From the NCBI RefSeq assembly GCF_014635665.1, contig NZ_BMDG01000001.1, forward strand, positions 62,001 through 126,000: 64,000 nt of DNA, given 5' to 3'. Position 1 is the stretch's first letter. Every line of letters begins with the position of its first letter. The notes under the pieces were generated by a model. That model saw only the letters and a program-made list of their open reading frames with translations. It was not told where the DNA came from and made no database searches. Of the stretch, positions 1-7,914 are shown piece by piece. This DNA is from Isoptericola cucumis (GTDB lineage Bacteria > Actinomycetota > Actinomycetes > Actinomycetales > Cellulomonadaceae). A program made the translations under genes and the position numbers.

Positions 1-420
1 GACGCACGGCAGCCGGTTCTCCAGCGCGATCTCCTGCGCCCGCAGGTGCTTCTTCACGGTGAGCGGGTGGTAGGTGCCGCCCTTGACCGTGGGGTCGTTG
101 CACACGACCATCACCTGCCGGCCGCGCACCACCCCGACGCCGGCGATCACCCCGGCGCCGGGCCACGCCCCGTCGTCCAGCCCGTGCGCCGCCAGCGGCG
201 CGACCTCGAGGAACGGGCTGCCGGCGTCCAGCAGCCGCGCGACGCGGTCGCGGGGCAGCAGCTTGCCGCGCGACGTGTGCTGGTCGCGGGCCCGCTGCGT
301 GCCGCCGGCGGCGGCCGTGGCGGTGCGCTCACGGAGCCGGTCCGCCAGCCCGCGCTGGGCCGCGTCGTTGGCGCGGGCGGCGTCCGCCCGTAGGTCGACG
401 GCGCTGGTCAGGACGCTCAC
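1..420 (-). CDS. Acyl-CoA carboxylase carboxyltransferase subunit, N-terminal 140 residues (window edge)
   Basis: Partial gene that continues beyond base 1. The visible 140 residues belong to the biotin-dependent carboxyltransferase family: the stretch [18 protein letters not shown] followed by [15 protein letters not shown] is typical of the beta subunits of methylcrotonyl-/propionyl-CoA carboxylases, which carboxylate an acyl-CoA using carboxybiotin. The GTG start at 420 overlaps the stop of the upstream E2 gene as GTGA, so the two are translationally coupled. Position at the end of a branched-chain oxoacid dehydrogenase operon favours methylcrotonyl-CoA (leucine breakdown) as substrate; that part is inference from context. 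The family call is firm. Confidence 0.85.
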   Translation of the reverse strand, partial: MSVLTSAVDLRADAARANDAAQRGLADRLRERTATAAAGGTQRARDQHTSRGKLLPRDRVARLLDAGSPFLEVAPLAAHGLDDGAWPGAGVIAGVGVVRGRQVMVVCNDPTVKGGTYHPLTVKKHLRAQEIALENRLPCV

Positions 421-1808
421 GCGGCACCCCCTCCGTCGCCGGTCGGGCCGGCCGGGCCCGCGGCCAGCAGCGCGAGGCCCGGGTCGGCGAGCAGCGCACC
501 CAGGTCCGCGAGGAACCGCGCCCCCTGCTCGCCGTCGACCACCCGGTGGTCGAACGTGAGGCTGAGCGTCATGACCTGGCGCAGCGCCACCTGGCCGTCG
601 TGCTCCCACGGCCGCCGCGCCACCTGCCCGACGCCGAGGATCGCCGACTCCCCCGGGTTGAGGATCGGCGTGCCGGCGTCCACGCCGAAGACGCCCACGT
701 TGGTGATCGTCATCGTGCCGCCGGTGAGCCGCTCGGGCGTGGTGCGCCCCGCGCGGGCGGTCTCGGTCAGCTCGGTCAGCGCCCCCGCGAGGTCGACCAG
801 GGAGAGCGTGTCCGCAGCCGGCACGTGCGGCACGACCAGCCCCCGGTCTGTGGCGACGGCGATGCCGAGGTTCACGTGGGCCGGCCGCACGATCTCCGCG
901 CCGCCGTCCGGCAGGGCCACCCACCGGTCGGTGAGCGTCGGGTGCGCGGGCAGCAGCCCGAGCACCGCGCGGGCGACCAGCGCGAGCACCGTGATCCGCG
1001 TCCCGCGGGTGTCCCGGCGGGTGCGCAGCCGGGCGAGCAGCTCCGTGCTCGCCGTGACGTCGACCGTGAGGAAGACCGTGGCCTGCGGGACCGCCACGCT
1101 CGCGACCATCGCCGCCGCCGTGTGCTTGCGCACGCCGCGCACCGGGGTGCGCGTCTCGCCGGCCGGCCGGGCGCGCCCGTTCAGCCCGCCCGTAGTGCCG
1201 TGCCGAGCCTGCTCGACGTCCTCGCGGGTGATGCGCCCGTGCGGCCCGGTGCCGGGGACGGCGGCGAGGTCGAGGCCGTGCTCGCGGGCGAGCGCCCGCA
1301 CGACCGGCGTCGACCGGGGACGGTCGCCCGCCTGCGTCGTCGTCGCGACCCCGACCGCGCCGACCTCCGCGTACCGGCGCGGACGACGACGGGGCCGCCC
1401 GGCCCGCTCCGGCCGCGCGCCGTAGCCCACGAGGTTGGGCTCGGGCGACTCCTGCGAGCTGTCAGAACCAGGTGACGCCATACCCACGTGTGGCTCTGAC
1501 AACTCCGGCGCCGCAGAGTTGTCAGAACCAGGTGCGGCCATACCCTCGTGTGGCTCTGACAACTCGCCGGAGAGGTCGAAGGTAATGAGCGGCTCGCCGA
1601 CCTGCACGACCTCGCCGGGCTCGGCGTGCAGCGACCGCACCACGCCCGCCACGGGAGACGGCAGCTCCACCAGCGCCTTGGCGGTCTCGACCTCGGCGAT
1701 CACCTGGTTGAGCTCGACGGTGTCGCCGACGCCGACGCGCCACTCGACGACCTCGGACTCCGTCAGCCCCTCGCCCAGGTCCGGGAGGCGGAACTCGCGC
1801 GTCGTCAT
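417..1808 (-). CDS. bkdC: Dihydrolipoamide acyltransferase (E2) of a branched-chain 2-oxoacid dehydrogenase complex
   Basis: 463 residues. Residues 1-78 form a lipoyl domain with the lipoylated lysine in ETAKA (K44); a peripheral-subunit-binding domain lies near 165-200 ([15 protein letters not shown], then GRITREDV); the CoA acyltransferase core runs from about 222 to 460 and carries the DHRVVDG active-site motif. It transfers the acyl group from E1 to CoA. The ATG start at 1808 overlaps the E1beta stop as ATGA, and its own stop overlaps the next gene as GTGA. The linker after the lipoyl domain is odd: residues 82-98 and 102-118 are two near-identical 17-residue repeats encoded by 50-bp palindromic DNA units (see the repeat entries). 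No E3 gene is present in the window. Confidence 0.93.
   Translation of the reverse strand: MTTREFRLPDLGEGLTESEVVEWRVGVGDTVELNQVIAEVETAKALVELPSPVAGVVRSLHAEPGEVVQVGEPLITFDLSGELSEPHEGMAAPGSDNSAAPELSEPHVGMASPGSDSSQESPEPNLVGYGARPERAGRPRRRPRRYAEVGAVGVATTTQAGDRPRSTPVVRALAREHGLDLAAVPGTGPHGRITREDVEQARHGTTGGLNGRARPAGETRTPVRGVRKHTAAAMVASVAVPQATVFLTVDVTASTELLARLRTRRDTRGTRITVLALVARAVLGLLPAHPTLTDRWVALPDGGAEIVRPAHVNLGIAVATDRGLVVPHVPAADTLSLVDLAGALTELTETARAGRTTPERLTGGTMTITNVGVFGVDAGTPILNPGESAILGVGQVARRPWEHDGQVALRQVMTLSLTFDHRVVDGEQGARFLADLGALLADPGLALLAAGPAGPTGDGGGAA
1456..1505. repeat. 50-bp imperfect palindrome inside the E2 linker, copy A
   Basis: Outer arms GAGCTGTCAGAACCA and TGGCTCTGACAACTC are inverted copies of each other with few mismatches, around a centre of about 20 bases. 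It is read in frame as [17 protein letters not shown] on the minus strand. It starts exactly 60 bases before copy B, so the unit plus spacer keeps the reading frame. Looks like a mobile or amplified palindromic element tolerated in a flexible linker. Confidence 0.85.
1516..1565. repeat. 50-bp imperfect palindrome inside the E2 linker, copy B
   Basis: Same unit as copy A, with arms GAGTTGTCAGAACCA and TGGCTCTGACAACTC and a slightly different centre; read as [17 protein letters not shown]. The arms of copy B match each other better than those of copy A, so B is probably the less diverged copy. Confidence 0.85.
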
Positions 1809-2842
1809 GCCCTCACCTCCGTCCGGGCAGCGCCGGCAGGCCCGGCGGCCGCGAGCGGCACCCGCCCCAGCACGCGGTCCACGCCGTCGAGGATCCGGTC
1901 GAGGTCGGGCACCTGGTGCGTCTCCAGCCGTGCCGGCGGGTAGGGCACGTCGTGGCCGGTCACGCGGACGGGCGGGGCCTCGAGGAAGTCGAAGCACCGT
2001 TCGGTGACGGTAGCGGCGATCTCCGCGCCGAGGCCCACGTTCCGCGGGCCCTCGTGCACGACGACGAGCCGCCCGGTGCGCCGCACCGAGGCGGCGACCC
2101 GCTCGTGGTCGATCGGCGACAGCGAGCGCAGGTCGATCACCTCGACCGAGACGCCGTCGTCCGACGCCGCGACGGCCGCGTCGAGCGCCGTGCCCACCAG
2201 CGACCCGAACGTCACGAGCGTGACGTCGTCGCCCGCCGCCACGACGCGCGCCGCGCCCATCGGCTCGGCGTCCGCCAGCGCCAGGTCCGCGTCGACCTCG
2301 CCCTTGAGGTGGTAGCGCCGCTTGGGCTCGAAGAAGACGACCGGGTCGTCGCAGGCGATCGCCTGGCGCAGCACCGTCGCGGCGTCCTGCGGCGTCGCGA
2401 CGCTCACCACCCGCAGCCCGGCCGTGTGGGCGAAGTACGCCTCGGGCGACTCGGAATGGTGCTCGGCCGCGCCGATGCCTCCCGCGACGGGGATGCGGAT
2501 GGTCACGGGTAGCGTCACGGCGCCGTTGGTGCGGCGCCGCATCTTGGCGAGCTGGCTGACGATCTGGTCGAACGCGACGTAGACGAAGCCGTCGAACTGG
2601 ATCTCCACCACCGGCCGGTAGCCCCGGTAGGCGAGCCCGATCGCGGTGCCGAGGATGCCGGACTCCGCCAGCGGGGTGTCGACCACCCGTCGCGTGCCGA
2701 ACTCGTCCTGCAGCCCGTCGGTCACCCGGTAGACGCCGCCGAGGCGGCCGATGTCCTCGCCGAGCACCATCACCGTCGGGTCGTCGGTCATGGCGCGGCG
2801 CAGCCCCGCGTTGAGGGCCTTCGCGAGCGTGAGGGTGGTCAT
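1805..2842 (-). CDS. bkdB: 2-oxoacid dehydrogenase E1 component, beta subunit
   Basis: 345 residues, the normal length for the beta subunit of a heterotetrameric E1. It begins MTTLTLAKALNAGLRRAM and contains MVLGEDIGRLGGVYRVT, the N-terminal pyrimidine-domain signature that includes the glutamate activating thiamine diphosphate, and VVFFEPKRRYHLKGEV further on, typical of branched-chain enzymes. With the alpha subunit it decarboxylates 2-oxoacids and passes the acyl group to the E2 lipoyl arm. Start and stop both sit in ATGA overlaps with the E1alpha and E2 genes, so subunit stoichiometry is probably kept by translational coupling. Confidence 0.93.
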   Translation of the reverse strand: MTTLTLAKALNAGLRRAMTDDPTVMVLGEDIGRLGGVYRVTDGLQDEFGTRRVVDTPLAESGILGTAIGLAYRGYRPVVEIQFDGFVYVAFDQIVSQLAKMRRRTNGAVTLPVTIRIPVAGGIGAAEHHSESPEAYFAHTAGLRVVSVATPQDAATVLRQAIACDDPVVFFEPKRRYHLKGEVDADLALADAEPMGAARVVAAGDDVTLVTFGSLVGTALDAAVAASDDGVSVEVIDLRSLSPIDHERVAASVRRTGRLVVVHEGPRNVGLGAEIAATVTERCFDFLEAPPVRVTGHDVPYPPARLETHQVPDLDRILDGVDRVLGRVPLAAAGPAGAARTEVRA

Positions 2843-4152
2843 CGGGCACCTCTGGTCACGCCGTCGCCGGCGGCGTCCGCGTGCTCGTCCTCGTCCGCGA
2901 ACGAGCCGAGATACTGCGCGTACGCGTCGCGCTGCGCGGCGAGCCCGGCGTGCGGCTCCGCGTAGACCTCGTCGAAGATCGCCAGCGGCGGCGGGTCGAC
3001 GGTCGCGATGCAGCCGGCCCGCAGGGCCGCGGCCGCGTCGTCGGCCGCGGCGCGGGTCCGCTGCTCGGCCTCGTCGGTGAGCGTGCCGCGGGCGCGCAGC
3101 CACGTCGCGAACCGGTCGACCGGGTCGCGGCCCGCCCAGGCGGCGACCTCGTCCGCGTCGCGGTACCGGGTGGGGTCGTCAGCGGTGGTGTGCGGCCCCA
3201 TGCGATAGGTCACGGCCTCGACGAGCGTGGGGCCGCCGCCCGTGCGGGCCCGGTGCAGCGCGGCACGGGTCACCGCCAGGACGGCGAGGACGTCGTTGCC
3301 GTCCACCCGCACGCCCGGCATGCCGAACCCGGTGGCCCGCGCGGCGAGCGGCACCGGCGACTGGAGCGCCACCGGCTCCGAGATCGCCCACTGGTTGTTC
3401 TGGCAGAAGAACACCACGGGCGTGGCCCACGTCGCGGCGAAGACGAACGCCTCGTTGACGTCGCCCTGGCTGATCGCCCCGTCGCCGAAGTAGGCGACGA
3501 CGGCGGCCGTGCCGTCGCCGGGCGCGCCGGCGGGCTCGCGCTCGGCGTCGCACAGGATGCCGAAGCCGTACCCGACCGCGTGCAGCGTCTGCGCGCCGAT
3601 GATCACCTGCGGCGTCGCCATGCCCACGCTGTACGGGTCCCACCCGGAGGCGGTCACCCCGCGCCACACGGGCGTCAGCTGCTGCGGCGTCACCCCGCGC
3701 ACCAGCGCGACCGCGTGCTCGCGGTAGCTCGAGAACACGAAGTCGTCCTCGCGCATCGCGTGGGCGGAGCCCACCTGGGCGGCCTCCTGCCCCAGCAGCG
3801 GCGGCCACAGCGCGAGCTCGCCCTGGCGCTGCAGGGCCGTCGCCTCCGTGTCGAGACGTCGCGCGGTCACCATGTCGGAGTACAGCCGCAGCAGCGTCGC
3901 GTCCGCCTCGTCGGTGCCGGCGTCCACGTCGGCAAGCCACCGGTCCAGCTCCGGGTCCCGGTGGCGGACGCCGTCGGCGTCCAGGAGACCGACGACCTGC
4001 GCGTCGACCTTCTCGTCCCTGCCGGAGCCGACGGCGCCGTCCGGGCTCGTCGCGCCGCTCGTGTCAGTCGTGTCGGTCGTGTCGTTCCCGGTGCGTGCGC
4101 GTCCCGCTCGTGACAGGTCGCCTCGCGCCGATCGGCCCATGGTGTCGGGCAT
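2839..4152 (-). CDS. bkdA: 2-oxoacid dehydrogenase E1 component, alpha subunit
   Basis: 437 residues, first gene of the operon. The thiamine diphosphate/Mg motif is clear: YFGDGAISQGDVNEAF followed by CQNNQWAIS. MGPHTTADDPTRYRD matches the conserved loop around the phosphorylation site of mitochondrial BCKD E1alpha. The first 70 residues are polar and low in complexity (repeated T/D) and precede the folded part. The ATG at 4152 has a GTGAGG Shine-Dalgarno; a second in-frame Met follows four residues later. Branched-chain rather than pyruvate specificity is inferred from sequence type, the divergent Lrp-family regulator and the carboxylase gene downstream. Confidence 0.92.
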   Translation of the reverse strand: MPDTMGRSARGDLSRAGRARTGNDTTDTTDTSGATSPDGAVGSGRDEKVDAQVVGLLDADGVRHRDPELDRWLADVDAGTDEADATLLRLYSDMVTARRLDTEATALQRQGELALWPPLLGQEAAQVGSAHAMREDDFVFSSYREHAVALVRGVTPQQLTPVWRGVTASGWDPYSVGMATPQVIIGAQTLHAVGYGFGILCDAEREPAGAPGDGTAAVVAYFGDGAISQGDVNEAFVFAATWATPVVFFCQNNQWAISEPVALQSPVPLAARATGFGMPGVRVDGNDVLAVLAVTRAALHRARTGGGPTLVEAVTYRMGPHTTADDPTRYRDADEVAAWAGRDPVDRFATWLRARGTLTDEAEQRTRAAADDAAAALRAGCIATVDPPPLAIFDEVYAEPHAGLAAQRDAYAQYLGSFADEDEHADAAGDGVTRGAR

Positions 4153-4258
4153 CGTCGCCTCACCTCGCTCGTCGCGGGGCTCCTCGGCGAGCCCCGGATA
4201 CCGCGAACGTAACGCCGCTCACAGCCCACGACCAGCACCGTCGTCCCCGTTGGGCAGA

Positions 4259-4269
4259 GTGCTCAGCAC
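4259..4269. promoter_or_regulatory. Short palindrome in the bkd/lrp divergent promoter
   Basis: GTGCTCAGCAC is a perfect 5+1+5 inverted repeat in the 138-base divergent intergenic region, just upstream of the regulator's -10. It could be part of an Lrp-type operator; an 11-bp palindrome can also occur by chance. Confidence 0.3.
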
Positions 4270-4277
4270 CCCCCGGC

Positions 4278-4283
4278 TAGGCT
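4278..4283 (+). promoter_or_regulatory. -10 hexamer for a leaderless lrp-type gene
   Basis: TAGGCT ends seven bases before the GTG start codon of the Lrp-type regulator, and no Shine-Dalgarno is present between them, so transcription probably begins at or next to the start codon. No convincing -35 is visible. Confidence 0.45.
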
Positions 4284-4290
4284 GGTCGAT

Positions 4291-4764
4291 GTGCGCAGCT
4301 ACGACGCCGTGGACCTGAGCCTTCTGGCAGCTCTCGCCGACGATCCCCGGGCCACGATCGCCGCCCTGGCCGAGCGCCTGAAGCTGTCGCGCAACACCGT
4401 GCACGCGCGGCTGGGCCGGCTCGAGGAGTCCGGCGCGTTCCTCAGCTTCGACCGGCGCATCGACCCGCACTTCCTCGGCCACCCGCTGACGGCGTTCCTC
4501 GAGGTCGAGGTGCGGCAGAAGGAGCTCGGTCGCATCGTCGACGCCCTCACCGGCATCCCCGAGGTCGTGCAGGCGTTCGGCCGCAGCGGGACCGCGGACC
4601 TGCGCGTCCAGGTCGTGTGCCGCGACACCGACCACCTCTTCCGCATCGACGCCGCGATCCTCGCCATCGACGGCGTCGAGCGCACCGAGACGTCCCTGTC
4701 CATGGGGGAGCTCATCCCGTACCGCATCCAGCCCCTCATCGACCGGGCGCGCCGGGAGCTGTGA
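4291..4764 (+). CDS. Lrp/AsnC-family transcriptional regulator, probable regulator of the bkd operon
   Basis: 157 residues, the standard length. N-terminal winged helix-turn-helix (residues 5-55, with TIAALAERLKLSRNTVHARL as its core) followed by an AsnC/RAM ligand-binding domain (about 65-150). Members sense amino acids and form octamers that wrap DNA. It is divergent from the branched-chain dehydrogenase operon with 138 bases between, the usual arrangement of BkdR-type activators; control of that operon is inference. The GTG start was chosen because it directly follows a -10 hexamer (leaderless) and gives the family's normal N-terminus. Confidence 0.9.
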   Translation: MRSYDAVDLSLLAALADDPRATIAALAERLKLSRNTVHARLGRLEESGAFLSFDRRIDPHFLGHPLTAFLEVEVRQKELGRIVDALTGIPEVVQAFGRSGTADLRVQVVCRDTDHLFRIDAAILAIDGVERTETSLSMGELIPYRIQPLIDRARREL

Positions 4765-4768
4765 GCCG

Positions 4769-4794
4769 CCGGCGCCGTGGCCGCCGGCGCCCGG
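4769..4794. terminator. Weak hairpin between convergent genes
   Basis: The 33 bases between the convergent regulator and DUF2264 genes contain GGCGCC at 4771-4776 and 4786-4791, able to pair as a 6-bp stem that can extend past a bulge; the same DNA can also be read as a 12-base direct repeat. No T-run. Confidence 0.3.
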
Positions 4795-4797
4795 ACG

Positions 4798-6792
4798 TCA
4801 CGACGACGGCAGCGCGGCGCGCGTCCGCGCGCCGTCGGGCCAGCGGACGGTGACCTCGCCGTCCTGGACCGTGGCGTGCGGCGGTTCCGGCACGTCGTCG
4901 CGCGCACCTTCGTCCTCGACCGCACCCTGCCCGTGCAGCCCGACGACCACGACGCACCAGGCGCCCACCTGCACGGGCGACGTCACGACCGGCGTCGCCG
5001 TGCGAGGCCCGAGCGGGGTGGCGTCGTCGGCCCTCGCGACGTCCGGGACGAGACCCGGCGTCACGGGCACGAGCGTGGACAGCGTGCCGTCCACCCGCAC
5101 CGCGTGCTCCCCCACCGTGCTCACGACCGTGCCGCTGACCGGCCAGCCGCCGACGCGCAGCGACACCGCGCCGGGGGCGGCGTCCTCCACCCGGACGAGC
5201 CGCGCCTCCCATGCTCCGCGCACCACGCTCACCGTGGTGACGGTGCCCGCGACGTGCGCGACGCCCGGCCGACCGGCCCCGTGCTGCGGCGCGGACTCGT
5301 CCGGGTCCAGCCAGTGCGCGCGGGCCCGCGAGGCGAGCACCGCGGCGCGACCGCCGTCGGTCTCGGCCCGGTCGGCGCCCTCGGCCCGGTCGGCCCCGTC
5401 GACGAGGCGCGCCTCGAGCGTGCGGAACCCGCTGCGGTGCGTGGCCCGCCCGGCCGCGTCCAGCAGGACGACGGACTGGTCGAGCGGGTCGGCCCAGCCT
5501 GCCGCGTCGAGCAGCGGCGCCGTCGCGGTGGAGTGACCGAGCCGGGCGTAGAGCGGCGAGTCGCCGGTCTCGTCGCCCTCGGACGCGTGGTCCGTCCCGT
5601 GGTTGTGGACCCGCACGACGCCGTCGGCCCGGGTCGCGGAGACGGCCCAGCCGGGGGCGCGGACCAGCAGCAGCCGGTCGCCGGTCTCGACGGGCAGCGG
5701 CTCCTCGACCGCGGTCCACGCCGGGTGGTCGGCCGGCAGCGCGAGCCCGAGCATCCCCTTGCTCGCCCAGTACGGCGACCCGGGGCCCGAGTAGAACTGC
5801 GCCATCGCGGGCCACTCGTGGTGCCAGCCGAGCGTGAGCAGGCCGCGCTCGTCGGGGACGCCGCGGGCCGTGAAGTGACCGAGGACCCCGGACGCCGCCC
5901 GGCGCAGCAGCCCGGGCGAGGTGCTCGGCACCTCCGCGAGCGCCCCCACCCAGAACGGGGCGGCGGCGGCGAAGCGGTAGACCAGGCTGCGGCCCTGCAC
6001 CAGCGGCGACCCGTCGGCGCCGACGAGGTGCACGGCGTCCTGGAGGAACCGGTCGAGGCGTTCGGCGTACGCGCCCTCGCGCTGGGCCGCGAGGGCGCGG
6101 GCGCCCGTCATCCGCGACCACAGCACCGGGTACAGGTGCATGGCCCACCCGGCGTAGTGGTCGTAGGAGCGCTGCGGTCCGTCGGAGTACCAGCCGTCGG
6201 CGCGCACGAAGTCCTCGTGCCGGGCGAGGTCGCGCTCCATGTCCTCGAGGGACCACGGGCCGCCGACGGACCGCAGGAACTGCTCCACGACGATCCGGAA
6301 CCACACCCAGTTGTTGTCCGCATAGCCGTCGTCCCCGACGACCGTCGCCAGGTAGTCGACCACCTGCTGCCGGACCCGGTCGTCGAGCCGGTCCCACAGC
6401 CACGGCCGCGTCAGGTCGAGGACCAGCGCGATCGACGCCGCCTCGACCTTCGCCTGCCCGTGCTCGTCGGGGCGCAGCCAGCGCTCGGGCGACGCCGGGT
6501 CGGTGCCGGCCGCGAGGCCCTCGGCGTACCAGCCGGCGAGATCGAGCGGGTCGGCGCCGCGCTCGCCGGCCAGCCGGAACCCTGCCAGCAGGAACGTGCG
6601 CGCGAACCCTTCGAGCGCGTCCACGTCCGACCCCAGGCCGCCGGGCCCGCCAGGGAGCACGACCCGCGCGCGGTGCGGCGAGGCGAAGGGGCGCACGGCG
6701 AGCAGCATGCGGTCCGCGAGCGCCGCCCACCGCTCGCGGGTCCACCCGGTGATCGGGGCGAGGTCCGTCCTGCCTGGTGCCGGGTCGGTCAC
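4798..6792 (-). CDS. DUF2264 family protein
   Basis: 664 residues from the GTG at 6792, which has GAGGGGG five bases upstream; an in-frame upstream start would only add 13 arginine-rich residues. The N-terminal two thirds (from GWTRERWAALADRMLLAV through NNWVWFRIVVEQFLRSVGG and WYSDGPQRSYDHYAGWAMHLYPVL) matches the DUF2264 family; the aromatic-rich helical segments resemble carbohydrate-active helical-barrel enzymes, but no reaction is established. No signal peptide, so cytoplasmic. It is divergent from a 2-hydroxyacid dehydrogenase gene with a shared 98-base promoter region, which hints at a joint role in sugar-acid or polysaccharide-fragment metabolism (inference). Confidence 0.8.
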   Translation of the reverse strand: MTDPAPGRTDLAPITGWTRERWAALADRMLLAVRPFASPHRARVVLPGGPGGLGSDVDALEGFARTFLLAGFRLAGERGADPLDLAGWYAEGLAAGTDPASPERWLRPDEHGQAKVEAASIALVLDLTRPWLWDRLDDRVRQQVVDYLATVVGDDGYADNNWVWFRIVVEQFLRSVGGPWSLEDMERDLARHEDFVRADGWYSDGPQRSYDHYAGWAMHLYPVLWSRMTGARALAAQREGAYAERLDRFLQDAVHLVGADGSPLVQGRSLVYRFAAAAPFWVGALAEVPSTSPGLLRRAASGVLGHFTARGVPDERGLLTLGWHHEWPAMAQFYSGPGSPYWASKGMLGLALPADHPAWTAVEEPLPVETGDRLLLVRAPGWAVSATRADGVVRVHNHGTDHASEGDETGDSPLYARLGHSTATAPLLDAAGWADPLDQSVVLLDAAGRATHRSGFRTLEARLVDGADRAEGADRAETDGGRAAVLASRARAHWLDPDESAPQHGAGRPGVAHVAGTVTTVSVVRGAWEARLVRVEDAAPGAVSLRVGGWPVSGTVVSTVGEHAVRVDGTLSTLVPVTPGLVPDVARADDATPLGPRTATPVVTSPVQVGAWCVVVVGLHGQGAVEDEGARDDVPEPPHATVQDGEVTVRWPDGARTRAALPSS

Positions 6793-6876
6793 GGGTCCCC
6801 CTCGTCGTCGCCGTCCGGGACGACGAGTCAACCCGGGACCACGTGCCCGGGCAAGCGGCCGTGCCGCCGGCCTCGT

Positions 6877-6882
6877 TATGCT
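6877..6882 (+). promoter_or_regulatory. -10 hexamer for a leaderless hydroxyacid dehydrogenase gene
   Basis: TATGCT lies eight bases before the ATG at 6891; the intervening pyrimidine-rich bases contain no ribosome binding site. Together these suggest a leaderless transcript. Confidence 0.45.
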
Positions 6883-6890
6883 CCCGCCTC

Positions 6891-7907
6891 ATGGACGAGC
6901 GACGGGGCCCGACGACGGTGGCGTTCGCGATGCAGCCCGGCCTGCGCGAGCGGCTGTTCGCTCCCGAGGACCTGGACCGGCTGCGGGCGGTCGCCCGCGT
7001 CGAGGACGAGGTGCTGCACGACCTGGGCTCGGACGCGTCGCGCACCGTGCTCTCGCGCACCGACGTGCTCCTCACCGGGTGGGGCTGCCCGCCCGTCACC
7101 CGCGAGGTGCTGCAGGGTGCCCCGCGGCTGCGCGCCGTCGTGCACGCGGCGGGGTCGGTGAAGCACCACCTGCCACCGGAGTTCTGGGTCGCCGGCATCC
7201 CGGTCAGCACTGCCGCCGGCGTCAATGCGACCCCGGTCGCCGAGTACACGGTCGCGACGGTCCTGCTCGCGAACAAGCGCGTCTGGCCGGTCGCGGCCCG
7301 CTACCGCGAGCACCGGCGCGCGGAGGATTGGGACGCCCTCGTCGGCGACGCGGGGAACTACCGGCGCACCGTCGGGGTGGTCGGCGCCTCCACGATCGGG
7401 CGGCGCGTGCTCGGGCTGCTCGCCCCCTACGACCTCGACCTGCTGCTCAGCGACCCCTATGTCGACGCCGCGACCGCCGCGGAGCTCGGCGCGCGGCTGG
7501 TCGACCTCGACACGCTGGTCGCGACGAGCGACGTCGTGTCGCTGCACGCGCCCGACCTGCCGGAGACCCGGCACCTGATGGACGCCCGCCGGCTCGGGGC
7601 GATGCGCGACGGCGCCACGCTGGTGAACACCGCCCGCGGCGCCCTGGTCGACACCGACGCGCTCACCGCGGCCGTCGTGGCCGGCCGCCTGCACGCCGTG
7701 CTCGACGTGACGACGCCGGAGGTGCTGCCCGCCGACTCGCCGCTGTACGACCACCCGAACGTGCTGCTCACCCCGCACGTCGCCGGGTCGCTGGGCGGTG
7801 AGCTGCACCGCCTGGGCGCCTTCGCGGTGGACGAGGTCGGCCGGTGGACCCGCGGGGAGCCGTTCGTCGCCCCGGTCGATGCGGGCATGCTGCACCGGAC
7901 GGCCTGA
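6891..7907 (+). CDS. D-isomer-type 2-hydroxyacid dehydrogenase (NAD-dependent)
   Basis: 338 residues. The C-terminal half has the family's Rossmann features: VGVVGASTIGRRVLGLL (dinucleotide fold), VSLHAPDLPETRHLMD, LVNTARGALVDTDAL and the catalytic histidine in LLTPHVAGSLGG. The glycine-rich loop reads GASTIG rather than the usual GxGxIG, so cofactor affinity may differ. It should interconvert a 2-hydroxyacid and a 2-oxoacid; the substrate cannot be read from sequence. The ATG at 6891 was preferred over upstream in-frame codons because a -10 hexamer precedes it directly. It shares its promoter region with the divergent DUF2264 gene. Confidence 0.88.
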   Translation: MDERRGPTTVAFAMQPGLRERLFAPEDLDRLRAVARVEDEVLHDLGSDASRTVLSRTDVLLTGWGCPPVTREVLQGAPRLRAVVHAAGSVKHHLPPEFWVAGIPVSTAAGVNATPVAEYTVATVLLANKRVWPVAARYREHRRAEDWDALVGDAGNYRRTVGVVGASTIGRRVLGLLAPYDLDLLLSDPYVDAATAAELGARLVDLDTLVATSDVVSLHAPDLPETRHLMDARRLGAMRDGATLVNTARGALVDTDALTAAVVAGRLHAVLDVTTPEVLPADSPLYDHPNVLLTPHVAGSLGGELHRLGAFAVDEVGRWTRGEPFVAPVDAGMLHRTA

Positions 7908-7914
7908 GCCTGCC

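Noticed and set aside
1456-1565. E2 repeats as a small CRISPR array
   Set aside because: There are only two units, each itself a long palindrome, the spacing is 10 bases and the whole is translated in frame. No cas genes nearby.
2839-4152. Pyruvate dehydrogenase E1alpha
   Set aside because: Most Micrococcales use a single-chain AceE for pyruvate; the separate alpha/beta subunits, divergent Lrp regulator and following carboxylase favour branched-chain oxoacids, though pyruvate cannot be excluded entirely.
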